From the NCBI GenBank assembly GCA_039621445.1, contig CP154955.1, positions 51,179,384 to 51,243,383 of the forward strand: a stretch of DNA of 64,000 bases, given 5' to 3'. The notes under the pieces are model-generated. The model was not told where the DNA came from, searched no databases, and saw only the letters and a program-made list of their open reading frames with translations. The position numbers and the translations under genes were made by a program. Below are positions 9,273 to 19,259 of the stretch, one piece after another (positions within the stretch are counted from its first letter, which is position 1; each line of letters begins with the position of its first letter). This DNA is from Euglena gracilis. Lineage: Eukaryota; Euglenida; Euglenophyceae; Euglenales.

Positions 9273-11664
9273 TTAAGAGGGGGGTGTTGTGGTTTTCGCT
9301 TGAAAACCCGACTCATCATCCGAAAACTCGTCCATTGGGACTGGTAATGCTAGTGGGGGAACCACCGCATGAGCGGAAACGCGATTTGGTGGCAATGTGC
9401 CTGTGGACTCGGGAATTGGTGCGCGAATAGCGCTTTTGGAGCTGGAAGATGCGGCAAGTGTGCCAACCATACCCGATTGCGGGTTTTGGTGGATGGAACG
9501 CAGTTGTGCGTGAATTTGGTCCAAATTTGTTGCAAATTCATGCACACTTTGCTCCAAATGGTCAACAACCTGCCAATTGTCGGTTATCCGACCCACATCC
9601 TCCTGCAAACGCTTAATCCGCCTACGGTATGAGGGTAGTTCATCCAAAAGCGGGATTTTGTCAGAAATTGACTGAAAATCGTGCGAAATTGCACCAAACC
9701 AGTGTCCAATTCCTGTACTCTTGTCACCAAAGTGCGCATCGCACTGGAAATGGCCTCCAATTGTGGAGATGGCTTGGTGGGGTGGTCCGAATGCGGACTT
9801 TTGACTTTTTCAGCCATTGGCTGTTCCATCAAGACAGAAACTTGCGCGGATAGCGCGGTAATGTCATTTTGCAGTTTTGTGACATCCTGTTTCACCGTTT
9901 TCTCGGTGTTCATGAGAGACTGTCACAAAATCCTTGCATGATTTGGTGATTTTCCGCGCGCATTTCAGCGCAAATCTTGTCCAAGTGTGTTTTTGGGAGT
10001 GTGGGGGTAGGTGTTGGTAACGGCAATGTGCCTTGGGGTGGTGATTGCACCTGAAGCATTTTTGTGCTCATTTCTTGCATGCGTTTGTGCAAATCCGCTA
10101 TCGCGGTTTGAATGCCGGTAACATCCGGGATCCTACCAGCTACTTCCGCATAGCGGGTGTGTAACTTAGCCAATGAGGCTTCAATGTTACCAACATCCTG
10201 TTGTAACTGTTTGTGCAAATCGGACATGGTGGCTTTGAGTCCACTAATATCCGGTGTTGGTGCACGGGTTGCCGCATTGCGGTTTTGCAAATCCGCGATT
10301 GCGGTTCGGAATTCCATTGTGTCATTTTGCCACTGTTGCTGCAAATTCTCAATCCTACTCGCGATATTCGCGATTTGGGTGTGAAAACTTGCAATTTCAG
10401 CGGGAATCTCACCACAATGGCAAGATTTCTGCTCCAATCGGGAAAGTCTTTCCTCCAATTGTTGCACATACGTGCGGGGGGCAAAACTTTCATTGGCTTG
10501 GGCAGAAAAGTGGGTAAAATTCGCGGAATCACCGCTCAACTGGAAAATGCGCTGTTGCGCTTCCTGAAATGCGGTTGCAAGTGTGGAGAATTGCTCCATT
10601 GTAATAAATTGTCCCAAATCGGGATTTTTGATGGGGGGCTCATGCAACTTTTGCTGCAATTGTGGAAAAATTGCCGTAATTGGCTCCAATTGATGAGACA
10701 AAGCTTGCAAACTATGTTGCATGTTGGAGAAAATCGCATCATTGCGGGATTGTGTTTCACACATGGCTTCACTCACTTTTTGGAAGTGTTGTGGCAAATA
10801 TGCCTGCAAATGTGTGTCTAAACCTTGACGCAAAGTTGCGAGGTCCACATTGGTGGATTGAAAGTTTGTTTGGCAATATTGGCCAACATCACGCACATAA
10901 CTCCAAAGGTAATTGAGCTTGTGCTCTACAACCTTTTGGTTGTTCTCATCAAAATCCAAAACCTTGTTAAGTGTCATAGCGCAATCCGCTACACAAGTGT
11001 GGACATGGGAAATTTGCCGCGTTAGCGGGTGGTCCACTGGAAGATTTGCGACTATGCGCTGAATCACGGGAATGGGTTGAGGGGAAAATATTTTCAACTC
11101 TTCCGCATCACTGCTCATGGACTCGGAGGGGCTTGTATAAGCAGGAACCGTTAAACGCATCTCCGGGTGCCATGGTAATGCCGGAAAAGAACCCGTATTG
11201 GGTGGTGCGGGCAATTGTCCAATCGGACTTGTGGAGGGAAGCATAGGGGGGGGCTGAAAGAAACATGGTGTTTCTAACCCACCCTCAATAAAAATTTGCC
11301 GTGGCGTATCCGCCTCAGAGTCAAATGTGCCTATCGGCACCAGTGCGAGATCTCGCTGGGGGGAATGGGTGTTAGCCGATCGGCTTTCCAACAAAAAGGG
11401 TTGTCCCTGTTGGGCATGGGGTTGCTCTATAGAGCTTGACACCGATAGGTGTGGGGATGCCCATTGGGCGGGGGGAGGATTACTCGACACAGACACCGAT
11501 AGGTGTGACACACGCGGGGAAGGAGGATTACCTTTGGAATGAATCAATGCTTGATTACCATGGGGTTGTGAATGCTCTATAGAGCTGGTCAATGGTGCTG
11601 CATGTTCAAGTCCACGAAGTGAACCAATCAACGCTGCGTAGTCAATCGGCGTTGTGCTCTGCAT
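9273..11664 (-). pseudogene. Long coiled-coil ORF upstream of Gag
   Basis: The main frame (9910-11664, ATG at 11664 after a non-conserved looking leader) encodes about 580 residues. The first 220 are a Ser/Pro-rich disordered region; the rest is helical with many leucine/glutamine heptads (LHKQLQQDVGNIEASLAKLH, LQQQWQNDTMEFRTAIADLQ) and a lone CHCGE. It ends in TGA at 9910, which overlaps the ATG of a second frame (9584-9913, ATGA overlap). That passes by a one-base shift near 9690 into a third frame (9273-9690) that continues the same coiled coil (RIKRLQEDVGRI, HEFATNLDQIHAQL). The original product was therefore about 800 residues. I know no homologue. The position suggests an extended N-terminal part of the Gag polyprotein or a separate structural protein. 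Confidence 0.7.
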
Positions 11665-12300
11665 TTTTAAAGTAAAAACGCAAAAACCAAGTGTAGATTG
11701 TGGGGTTAAATGCAGGAACGAGTGCAAAAAGAGGGGATAGTATAAAAAGTAAGCAGAGACCCGAACTCTGAGGTTTGAAGCAGCGTGTACTGCGAACCGT
11801 CAGACGACGTGTCCGTGCGTACGGCTTTGGCCGTAAACGGCTTGTAGCGCCTGTGATCGCCTATAGGCGAGGCACCACACGACCATTTGCGGTCAAAAGG
11901 ATCAAAAAAACCTAAACTGCTACCAAGTGTACGTCCAACCTTTCCTCGCTTTCGCCCTTTGGTGCGCAAAAGGAAAAGATATAGGTAGGAGTAGAGTAAC
12001 AGGAAAAAAATATAAAATAAAAAGGATAGTATAAAAGTTCTTTGCCCCTTTCCCCAATTAAGAGGCAGAGCACAAGACAGGGGAGGAGCCCTATGGGCTA
12101 CGGACGTGGAAAGTGACAAGTGTCCTTTCAGGACTTCAAAATGTGAAAACGCAAACTTGGAAATCAAGTCTTGCAAAGACAAAATGGAAAGAAAAGAATA
12201 CCAGCTGTGGAGAGGAGAGCAAATGCATCGTTAACGGTGGTGGGGCGAACCGAATCCACCGACCAGAGGCATAGCCTACTGGATTTGAAGAGTTCGAGGG
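11665..12300 (-). promoter_or_regulatory. Retroelement 5' leader with duplicated TATA-like box and splice acceptor
   Basis: The motif TTTTATACTATCC (minus strand) occurs at 12024-12036 and in nearly the same form at 11735-11747. A pyrimidine tract ending in CCACAG at 12207-12205 looks like a splice acceptor. A 158-codon frame (11706-12182) crosses this area, with a Phe/Tyr/Leu-rich hydrophobic stretch, and I do not think it is a gene. No LTR border can be placed. Confidence 0.4.
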
Positions 12301-12324
12301 AGTAAGGCTATGTATAGAGGCAGC

Positions 12325-12465
12325 TGGGAAGGGAGGGAAGGTAAAGGGGGCGGTCAGAGAATAGTAAAAGGCGCGAGGTCAAGGTAACAATTTGTGTACG
12401 CAGGTGAAGGGAGGGAAGGTAAAGGAGGCGAGCTTGGAGAAAGGTGAAAGGCGCGAGGCATTATC
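12325..12465. repeat. Tandem duplication of a GGGAAGG-rich 80-base unit
   Basis: AAGGGAGGGAAGGTAAAGG followed about 35 bases later by AAAGGCGCGAGG occurs at 12329 and again at 12407. The next 320 bases to 12,782 show nothing I can name. Confidence 0.7.
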
Positions 12466-12782
12466 GCAGTATAGGCAAATTGTAATCCTGTGCTTTACCG
12501 CAACATCATTTCGGAACGGCCTTGGTGCTCTGGATGCAGGGCTTGAGTCACGAGGTCCACGAACACGTGTCCGACTCAAATGGTGCGACGAGAAACCGTG
12601 CCAGACAGGTGCACGAAGCTATGTGGGAAGGAGGCGGGCCGTAGGAACAGCGAAGCAGCGCCGTTGAAGTCAGCCTCTGCCTTGTGTCCAGTGAGGATTG
12701 GCCATGAACTCAGAAACGAAATTGCCGCCGGAGCGGCTGCAAGTTTTCTGCAGCAGGTGGGTTTTCTGCACCGAGGGCGTTT

Positions 12783-13526
12783 CTAGAGTGAGTACGGGTG
12801 GTGTGCGCTGCTTCCACCCCCATCAGTCACTTCCTCCGCGCATTGTCCCCAAGCCAGCTGCTTCGCTAGCTCCCTGGCCAGGGCCATGCTGAGGCCCTGC
12901 CAGCAGTTTGCCTCTGCAGCCCTCCTTTCCCATGAGTCGTGCTGTCCCACCAGAAAACGTACACACTGGCCAACGAAGCTGAGAGCTGAATCTCCCATGC
13001 CTCCGTAGCAATCAAGAACGAAGGGAATGAACGTCCATCCCCTCCGTTTGCAACCATCGCCATATTTCTTGATTTTATCGGCCTCCTGTGACTCGTGCCA
13101 TTTCCCAAGGTCTTCCGTCCCAGGTCGCACACGGGATGGGGCAAGGGGGTGGCGGACAGTCACATCGATGGCTGCTGGGCCATTGGCGTCATATCGCATC
13201 ACAAACACGTCTCCTGGACGAGAACCATCCGGGGCACTTTCTTCTCTTCTGGCCGGGAATCCCGCTCTTTGGGCCAGGCCCAAGAGATAAGACTGCACCG
13301 CCCCGTGTCGCCTCACAATGTTATTTCGGTGGCCACAGACGAGGTGGTGGCCTCTTACATCAAGGAGGTTGTGGCATCGCGGGCAGCCAGGCAGTCCATC
13401 ACCGGGAGTAACCACAGGTGCGCCAACTGACCACTGGATCAGGGCCTGGAATTCCCTGGTTGGGATGAGGGTTTTCATCGCAGCAGAGGGCCTCACGGAT
13501 GCCCACGCCATAGCGTGGGTCTTCAT
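12783..13526 (-). pseudogene. C-terminal restriction-like endonuclease of an R2-type non-LTR retrotransposon
   Basis: The segment has the gag-knuckle-like zinc finger CPRCHNLLDVRGHHLVC, then RRHGAVQSYL, and the PD-(D/E)XK core: RPGDVFVMRYDANG, AAIDVTVRHPL and the lysine-bearing KIKKYGDGCKRRG. FIPFVLDCYGGMG follows, as in the restriction-like nuclease that follows RT in R2/NeSL-type elements, where it nicks the target for target-primed reverse transcription. The stop is at 12783. Only the C-terminal 250 residues are present; no RT is found upstream (to the right), where the frame runs into GCGCAAAT repeats. It is a 5'-truncated copy, the usual fate of such elements. Family identity is good; the exact clade is not resolved. 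Confidence 0.75.
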
Positions 13527-13584
13527 TTGGCAAGTTAGCTTCAGTTTATCCACTCGTGAGAGGGAGTCGTGCAATGATTTGTGT

Positions 13585-13995
13585 TGTGGGCGCGCATTTG
13601 CGCAAATAAAACGTAAAACGATGATGATAAAATGACCTGTTTGTGGGCGCAAATGCGCGCACAAACAAATTTTTTGGTGTGTGCATTTGCGCAAATGCGC
13701 GCACCAACAAAGTTATGTTTATTTGCACAGATGCGCAAATAAACATGTATTTTTACTTTCCATGTTAAAAGACACCAATGAGGACCATGGCCCTACGAGG
13801 TTTTAAAACGTGATGGGCGTGTTGGTGCGCGCAATTGCGCAAATAAACACAATTATGTTTGTTTGCGCATTTGCGCAAATGCACGCAACAAACGTTTATA
13901 CACCGCTTCAATATGATGTGTTTGTAGGAGCCTTAGAGCACGCAAACAAAGTTGTGTTTATTTGCGCAAATGCGCGCACCAACACACATCAATTG
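13585..13995. repeat. Cluster of GCGCAAAT inverted repeats, block A
   Basis: At least eight copies of TTTGCGCAAATGCGC-type half palindromes with ATAAAC flanks. The first 75 bases (13585-13660) recur with few changes at 58085-58165, so the cluster is part of a dispersed family. Open frames here (RICANAHT-type peptides) are by-products of the repeat. Confidence 0.85.
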
Positions 13996-14109
13996 TGCGA
14001 TACCATCTCCTCCTCCGTGACAGCTGGCGAACACAATTCCTCACGCCAACCATTGATTTGCACCACGATTATGTGGTGATGAAATTTGTGGTGAGAGGTG
14101 GTGTGGAGT

Positions 14110-14515
14110 CAGGGTTCGATATAAGGAGAGGAGGGGGGGGTGGTCCGGACCCCCCCCTGCGGGCCAGGAGGGGGGGGGGGTTGGCGGGGACACCCCCCCC
14201 CCCACGTAAACAGTGGCGCGGTCAGGGTGACCGAAAATTTTTGACCCCCCAAATCGACCAAAAGTGCCATTTTGGGCACTTTTTGGGCAAAAATTGGCCA
14301 AAAATGCAAAAAATTTTCGGCGCGAAGCGTCGGAGGAAAAAATTGACCCTTTTGGGGGGGGGGGTCCCGGGTACCCCCCCCCAGGGTCGGTCCGGACCCC
14401 CCTTGCAGGTGGGGGGGGGGGGTCCGGACCCCCCCTGTGGGCCAGGAGGGGGGGGGGGGGGGGGGGCGCCCCCCCCCCCCCCAAACCATGTACGCCCTCC
14501 TTATATCGAACCCTG
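14110..14515. mobile_element. hAT-like MITE with exact 8-bp target duplication
   Basis: The ends are perfect inverted repeats starting CAGGGTTCGATATAAGGAG. They are flanked by TGTGGAGT at 14102-14109 and 14516-14523. CAGGG ends with 8-bp duplications are the hallmark of hAT elements. The interior is C/G runs and a GCGCGAAGCG hairpin, with no transposase. A 115-base relative sits at 36727-36841. Confidence 0.85.
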
Positions 14516-14986
14516 TGTGGAGTGTTTACTGGAACACGGCGTTTGACTGATGAAAATTTTCCTGCCTTATGTGTGTACATTTGTACTGCTGTTACCCGGC
14601 ATGAACGGCCTGTTGTTTTGGCGTCATCTGTTTGGCAGTTAAACGTAATGAATTGATGACGTGCAAACGACCTGTGACTGTTCGACATCTTTTCTGCAAC
14701 AGGACTGCGTTGCAAGAAAACAAAATTTGGCACCTGAAATACCCGGGATGTGTCAGGCCGTAGTCCGTTTTATGGTTTTCTTTACCATTTTCCCCTTGAA
14801 AAACGTAAAACACACCGGTTTTTGTGCATAATTTGGGGGGAGTGAGTCCCACCGCTTTGATGCACCCAATCCAGTGGTAAAGCTTCAACACTTCCTTGCA
14901 CCCAAAGTAACGGGTGTTTGAGGGCCATCTCTCTCCGGCTGCCGGTTGCCATGCACTGGCACCACGTCGTCCCCCCAGTCTCACAC

Positions 14987-15087
14987 CCCGGTTGCGGGGT
15001 ACAACGTGGCCGCTAAAGCTGGGTGTTGTTGCACCGGGGAGGTGGATGCCGGTCTGGTGGGTGCTGAAGCATCAGCAGCTGATGTGG
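14987..15087 (-). CDS. Possible Ser/Thr/Ala/Pro-rich exon
   Basis: The minus strand has a splice acceptor (GCTCCGCCGCTGCAG) and an open frame TSAADASAPTRPASTSPVQQ, with a GTGTGAG donor after GGG. Incoming phase 1 fits the exon series further right, outgoing phase 0 does not. A 102-codon frame on the plus strand (14946-15254) is equally open, so the strand is uncertain. Confidence 0.2.
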
Positions 15088-15359
15088 CTGCAGCGGCGGA
15101 GCCAAGGCTGCAGGCCAGCGGCAGGGCCTTTGGGACCCAAAAATTGGTGCCGGAGGACGTGCACCGTTACTGGGTGGCTGTGCACCCACCTTCAAGAGAT
15201 CCTATGTCTCCATCTTTTGTGGGACCTGTCAATGGTCCAAAAACAGCACAATAACACCATAGGGGGATATGGTGTGGTCATTTGGGTTGAACCCATTCAG
15301 AAGCCACTAGGGTAGCTGTAGGAGGGCCAAATGCAGTCGCTTTTTACTTCTCCATTGGT

Positions 15360-15870
15360 TGTTCATTTGCGCATTTGCGCGCATCACGTTGTTTTGTGGC
15401 GCAAATGCGCAAATAATCATAATAAATCGTACAGTTTCTTCATGCAGTTTATTTGCGCATTTGCGCCCACAAACAACGTGATGCGCGCAAATGCGCAAAT
15501 AAACCACATCTGCTGCTGGTGTTTGACGGTTATGTTTCCATCACACCGTTCTTCTTTGTGTTTATTTGCGCAAATGCGCAAATAAACAAAGAACATGTTT
15601 GTTTGTGCATTTGCGCAAATGCGCGCATAAACATAATTTGTGTTTGTGCGCGCATTTGCGCCCATAAGCTTGCGCGTCGACAAACAGTGTGGCAAACCCA
15701 CCAACTGGATGGCCCGTTGGTTCGTGCCGTCACGGACCCTATGTCACGCCGTTTCTCAACAGCGTCAGTTCATGGGTACTAAAGCCCAATCCTTGAAGAA
15801 CGTGTTTATGTTTATTTGCGCAATTGCGCAAATAAACATAAACATGTTGGTGCGCGCATTTGCGAAAATA
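15360..15870. repeat. Cluster of GCGCAAAT inverted repeats, block B
   Basis: About ten palindromic units. The best is a perfect 42-base palindrome at 15803-15844 centred on CAATTG. A 14-bp stem with a 2-base centre lies at 15559-15588. Units are spaced 20-90 bases and alternate between GCGCAAAT and GCGCATTT cores. Confidence 0.9.
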
Positions 15871-16324
15871 AACACAATTTTGTCCTTCGAGGGTTGGGCT
15901 TTTTCTGCATGGTTCTTTGCCACACAACTGGTTGTGTGGATCCCGGGTATAAGCCGGGTGTGAGACATCCGTCCCCTTCATTCCCTGCGGACCCAATTTC
16001 TTCCCCCCTGCGCATACCTTGCCAAACACCCCGCACTTACTTTCCTTCCTTTCCCGTCGTCCTTCCCGCCGGCTTGGTCACACCACACCCACACCCCCCG
16101 GCACTTCCTCCCCGCACTTAGAAAACAACCCAAAAACACCACACCAAGGCGCCACAAGCAAAGGAGTCCAGCAAAAACCCAGGACGCACACCGCCGGCAG
16201 CTCGGACACCCGGGGACACAGCCGAAAGAAGCAACAAGGGCAGTGAAGGTCCCATTCCTTTGCCGTTTTTTTGCGTTTTTTTCAGTGTGGGCGGGAAAGG
16301 TCACGGGGGTTTCAACGTACAAAG

Positions 16325-16545
16325 TCCATTTTCGGACACCCCAAAAACACCATTTTTGCCAAAGTCCCGGGGGTCACACAACCAAAAACAGAATTTCGCT
16401 CATTTTTTGCACTCTCTTGTCAACGTGTTATCAAACTCCCCTGACCTTCACAGCCGAATCAAAGAAGAATCAAAAAATTCGGAAATTTGCGCAAGTGCGC
16501 AAATAAAAAGAAAAAAGCTTAAGTGCGAATTAGGCCGCCTAAGTG
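16325..16545 (+). repeat. 200-base dispersed repeat, copy 1
   Basis: Shared landmarks in order: TTTGCTCATTTTTTGCACTC-like block, CTTGTCA, TTTTCAAAC-like block, CACA-CTGCCGAAATC-like block, TTTGCGCAAATGCGCAAATA, AAAAAGCTTAA, GCGAAT--GGCCGCCTAA. Other copies are at 21600-21778, 58160-58363 and, inverted and partial, 57650-57745. Confidence 0.85.
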
Positions 16546-16557
16546 GATAACAACAAC

Positions 16558-16632
16558 TACTACTACTGCCACAACCACAACCACAACCACCACCACCACC
16601 ACCACCACCACAACAACAACACCATCACCACG
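16558..16632. repeat. (CAC/CAA)n trinucleotide tract
   Basis: Interrupted CAC, CAA and CTA triplets. The following stretch to 17,520 holds C-runs, an AT-rich segment (17040-17130) and no gene that I can support. Confidence 0.85.
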
Positions 16633-17524
16633 GTTTTATATGGGCAGGATTTCCACACTGTCAAAGCGGTCTTAAACACCCCCAAATATTAAGCTCCCCA
16701 TCGGCGGTTTTGTTTTTGCCACCCAAATAACCCCCCCCCCCCGATATGTAGCCACAGATGGTGGTGCCGTTCGGGGGAAAAAAGCACGAAAAACACGAAA
16801 AACTGTAGCCCCCCTGTAGCCACCTGCCCACACCGACAAAGATCGGGGCCACGTTGAAGTACAAGAACCGGGCGTCGGGTCGGCGGTCATGGGGGTCCAC
16901 CGGCTCCGCCGCCACGACCGTCCGGGCCCAGGCCACTCCGGGGGGCCAGCGGGGGCCAAGCACACCGCAGCCGGCAGAAACAGCTCCGCCAGTCACTATG
17001 GCCGGGGGACAACAAACCCCCCCAATTAAGACTTGCGTCTCATTTGTGTCTTTAATTTTATTAATTTTATTAATTTATATTTTTTTTTAAAAAAAGTTTT
17101 ATTTTACTAATTTTAATTTTGTCTGATTTTTTTGGTCCTTTGCTGGGCAACACCAATAGCACAATGTTACAGATTGACAAGTCAATTTGTGGTCCACGCC
17201 CTCCCCCACCACACTTTTTTGACCGTGTGGTATAAAGGGTGAGGGTTCTCAAAGAAAGGTGAACCGCTCAGGAAGGGCCTGTGCCGGCCACGAAGAGCCA
17301 GTGCTTCCACTTCGGCTGCTCGAACAGCTGCTCCAACAACGTGCCAAGGGGCAGCGAGCCCTCCGACGGCAGGGCAACCCGGAAGAGCCCCCCCCCCCCA
17401 CACAACTGGTGTGGCACATGGCACAAACCTCCGGGACATGAACTCAAAGCTCTGAGACATGGCACGAACCCAGGACCCCCCCAACCCTCCCCAATCCAGG
17501 TCTCACTCCTAACCCCAACCTACC

Positions 17525-17580
17525 CATAACCCTACCCCTACCCCTACCCCTACCCCTACCCCTACCCCTACCCCTATATA
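17525..17580. repeat. Telomere-like (CCCCTA)n tract
   Basis: Seven to eight units of CCCCTA followed by CCTAACCC variants. This is an interstitial telomere-like repeat, since sequence continues on both sides. Confidence 0.8.
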
Positions 17581-17929
17581 CCTAACCCTATGTACCTAAC
17601 CCAATCCTGAGTCGTGACTCGTGAAGCCTGCCCAATTCTGGACCTCCAAGCTCCAAATTCCAAAAACAAAAGTGGCTCTGGTTGTCCTTAAAAGAGCACT
17701 CTCTCCTGCTCTGTCCTGGCCCAGAAAATGAGGCCCAGAGTTTAGGCAGAACCCTCACTTTTTTTTTGCGCTTTGGCAATACAGAACAGAGTTTCTTGAG
17801 CGTTCTGAGTGACAGAAAAACAGTTTCACTTTCAGGTGGCCACTTTCAGCCAATCCAGGCTAACTCCAGCCCCCCCCCCCCCCGGGTCTGAGCCAATAAC
17901 CAGTCAGTCATCCCCCTGGTGGGCAGGGC

Positions 17930-18190
17930 GGTCCTTAAGCAAAAAAAAAAATCCGCTGTCCCAGCACACTCAGTGAAAAATATACAGGAAAATGGGCAAG
18001 AAATTTTGGCATTTTTCAGCGAGAACAGGTTGACATTGGGAAAAAAATTGATTCCTGGCACCCTTGGACCATCGTCCATCCACCCAAATCATCAAAAACT
18101 GTGTTTTTCAACTGTTTAATTTTTGTGCCCGTTCAAGTCCCAGCCGGGCCCTTGGCTGGTCCTTTGGCCGAATGGGGGGGCGGTCCTTAA
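17930..18190 (+). repeat. GGGCGGTCC family, copy 1
   Basis: A segment of about 250 bases bounded on both sides by GGGCGGTCCTTAAG. It contains CTGTCCCA-CACACTCA-TGA, a GACATTG block, CCATCCACCCAAA and GTTCAAGTCCC (a pol III B-box-like motif). Relatives: 25480-25745, 34097-34362, and inverted at 58490-58700. Confidence 0.8.
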
Positions 18191-18475
18191 GGAAATAAAA
18201 AAAAAACTTTCCTGTCCCTTATGGACCGCCCTGCTGGTGGGTGGGATCGGACACACCTTAAGCAATGGTATGGTCCCGATTCCAGCCCCCCCCCCCCCGT
18301 GCCATGGTGGCCCTGAGCAAGATGGGGCTGACCTTGTACGCTCCCGCTGGGCCACGGAAGAAGAACTCCAGGCCATGGACTCACTTCATAGCCTCGGGTC
18401 AAAATCATCCTTGAAAAAGCCACCCCGGGGGTCACACCAGGGTGGAGTGAATCTATGGTCAGGGCACATAAACAC

Positions 18476-18552
18476 CTTCAGTGTCTCGGGGGACCGGTCC
18501 CTGGCCGGCGCCACTTCATCCGCGGGGCTGGCCGGCAACCGCGTACCCCAAG
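18476..18552 (-). CDS. Candidate exon (Pro/Ala/Glu-rich)
   Basis: The acceptor TTTTATTTGCCAG is followed, with incoming phase 1, by LPASPADEVAPARDRSPETL and a donor AAG|GTGTTT (outgoing phase 0). Composition matches the exon series at 23.9-62.3 kb, but it lies beyond that series' terminal exon. It could belong to a neighbouring similar gene or be chance. Confidence 0.3.
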
Positions 18553-18949
18553 CTGGCAAATAAAACTTGAAGAGCCATTTGGCAATTCTTGTGAAAGAAA
18601 AAACAGACGGAAATTAATCAATTTCGAAAAACGAACCGGGAAGACTTTTTTTGCTCCGTCGATGAATACCCCAAATGGAAAGCTCTTTTTGTTCCGTCGA
18701 TGAAAAACGAGGCCGATGACCCCAAATGCGAACATCGGCCCACTCTCCCTTCCATGCTGATCGTCAACTTGGAATTTGAGGCCTTCAACTTCTTAATCTC
18801 CGTGGGTGGATTGCAAGATCGATCGCGAAAATCACGTCGGCTCGTACTTTCTTTAAAATCCTGGGAGCCATCGCGGCGTTCCATGGAAACCCAACAATGG
18901 CACTCAACCTGGTACCCCAACCAGAGGTTTTATTTCAGGACCGGGGGGG

Positions 18950-19140
18950 GGGGTCCGGCCACCTCCACATACACAGACAAAAAGGGCCAGAGGCGAACAA
19001 CAGCGCCAGGCCAGAAGAAGGGATAAAAGGCACCAAAAAAAAACAGCCACAGTGCATACAGGGGGGTCTGGACCCATCCACTCACCCCCTGGGGGGGGTC
19101 CCTTGGGGGGGGGGCCAGCCGGGACCTCTACCTCTCCTCG
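18950..19140 (-). repeat. Short dispersed repeat shared with 46855-46970
   Basis: Reverse complement shares TGCACTG-GGCTGTTTTTTT, GGTGCCTTT-TC-C, TTCTGGCCTGGCGCTGTTGT and CGCCTCTG with 46860-46960. It is flanked by G-runs. Confidence 0.75.
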
Positions 19141-19259
19141 GGTCACGAAACTTAAAAAAAATCTGACCCCAACACGTTGGATTTCAACAGCGGACAAGGA
19201 CAAAGGACTGGGAAGGATTTGCCAACCAGTGACCAACCCTCTTCGTTGGCCTGCCCCAT

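Larger units (their letters stand above)
2139..11664 (-). mobile_element. Ty3/gypsy chromovirus-type retrotransposon
   Basis: The order Gag, protease, reverse transcriptase, RNase H, integrase, chromodomain on one strand is diagnostic of Ty3/gypsy chromoviruses (integrase after RNase H, terminal chromodomain). This copy has unusual extras: a coiled-coil ORF of about 800 codons before Gag, a DIRS/Dam-like module between protease and RT, and a P/Q-rich ORF after the chromodomain. Pol is interrupted by at least one in-frame stop and several one-base shifts, some at homopolymers, so the copy is either dead or contains sequence errors. I compared the flanks (1-2130 and 11,700-12,700) and saw no LTR pair, primer binding site or target duplication. 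The true ends are not defined here. Confidence 0.9.

Noticed and set aside
11706-12182. 158-codon hydrophobic ORF in the retroelement leader
   Set aside because: Phe/Tyr/Leu-rich translation of a T-rich leader, overlapping the splice acceptor and TATA-like boxes; no conserved motif.
1-12700. LTRs flanking the chromovirus
   Set aside because: I compared both flanks for a shared direct repeat with TG...CA ends and found none; the left end probably lies outside the window.
13541-13746. Small proteins of the RICANAHTN type
   Set aside because: They are read from the GCGCAAAT palindromes and appear in several frames and both strands.
17525-17580. Chromosome end
   Set aside because: Sequence with genes and repeats continues on both sides, so the telomere-like tract is internal.
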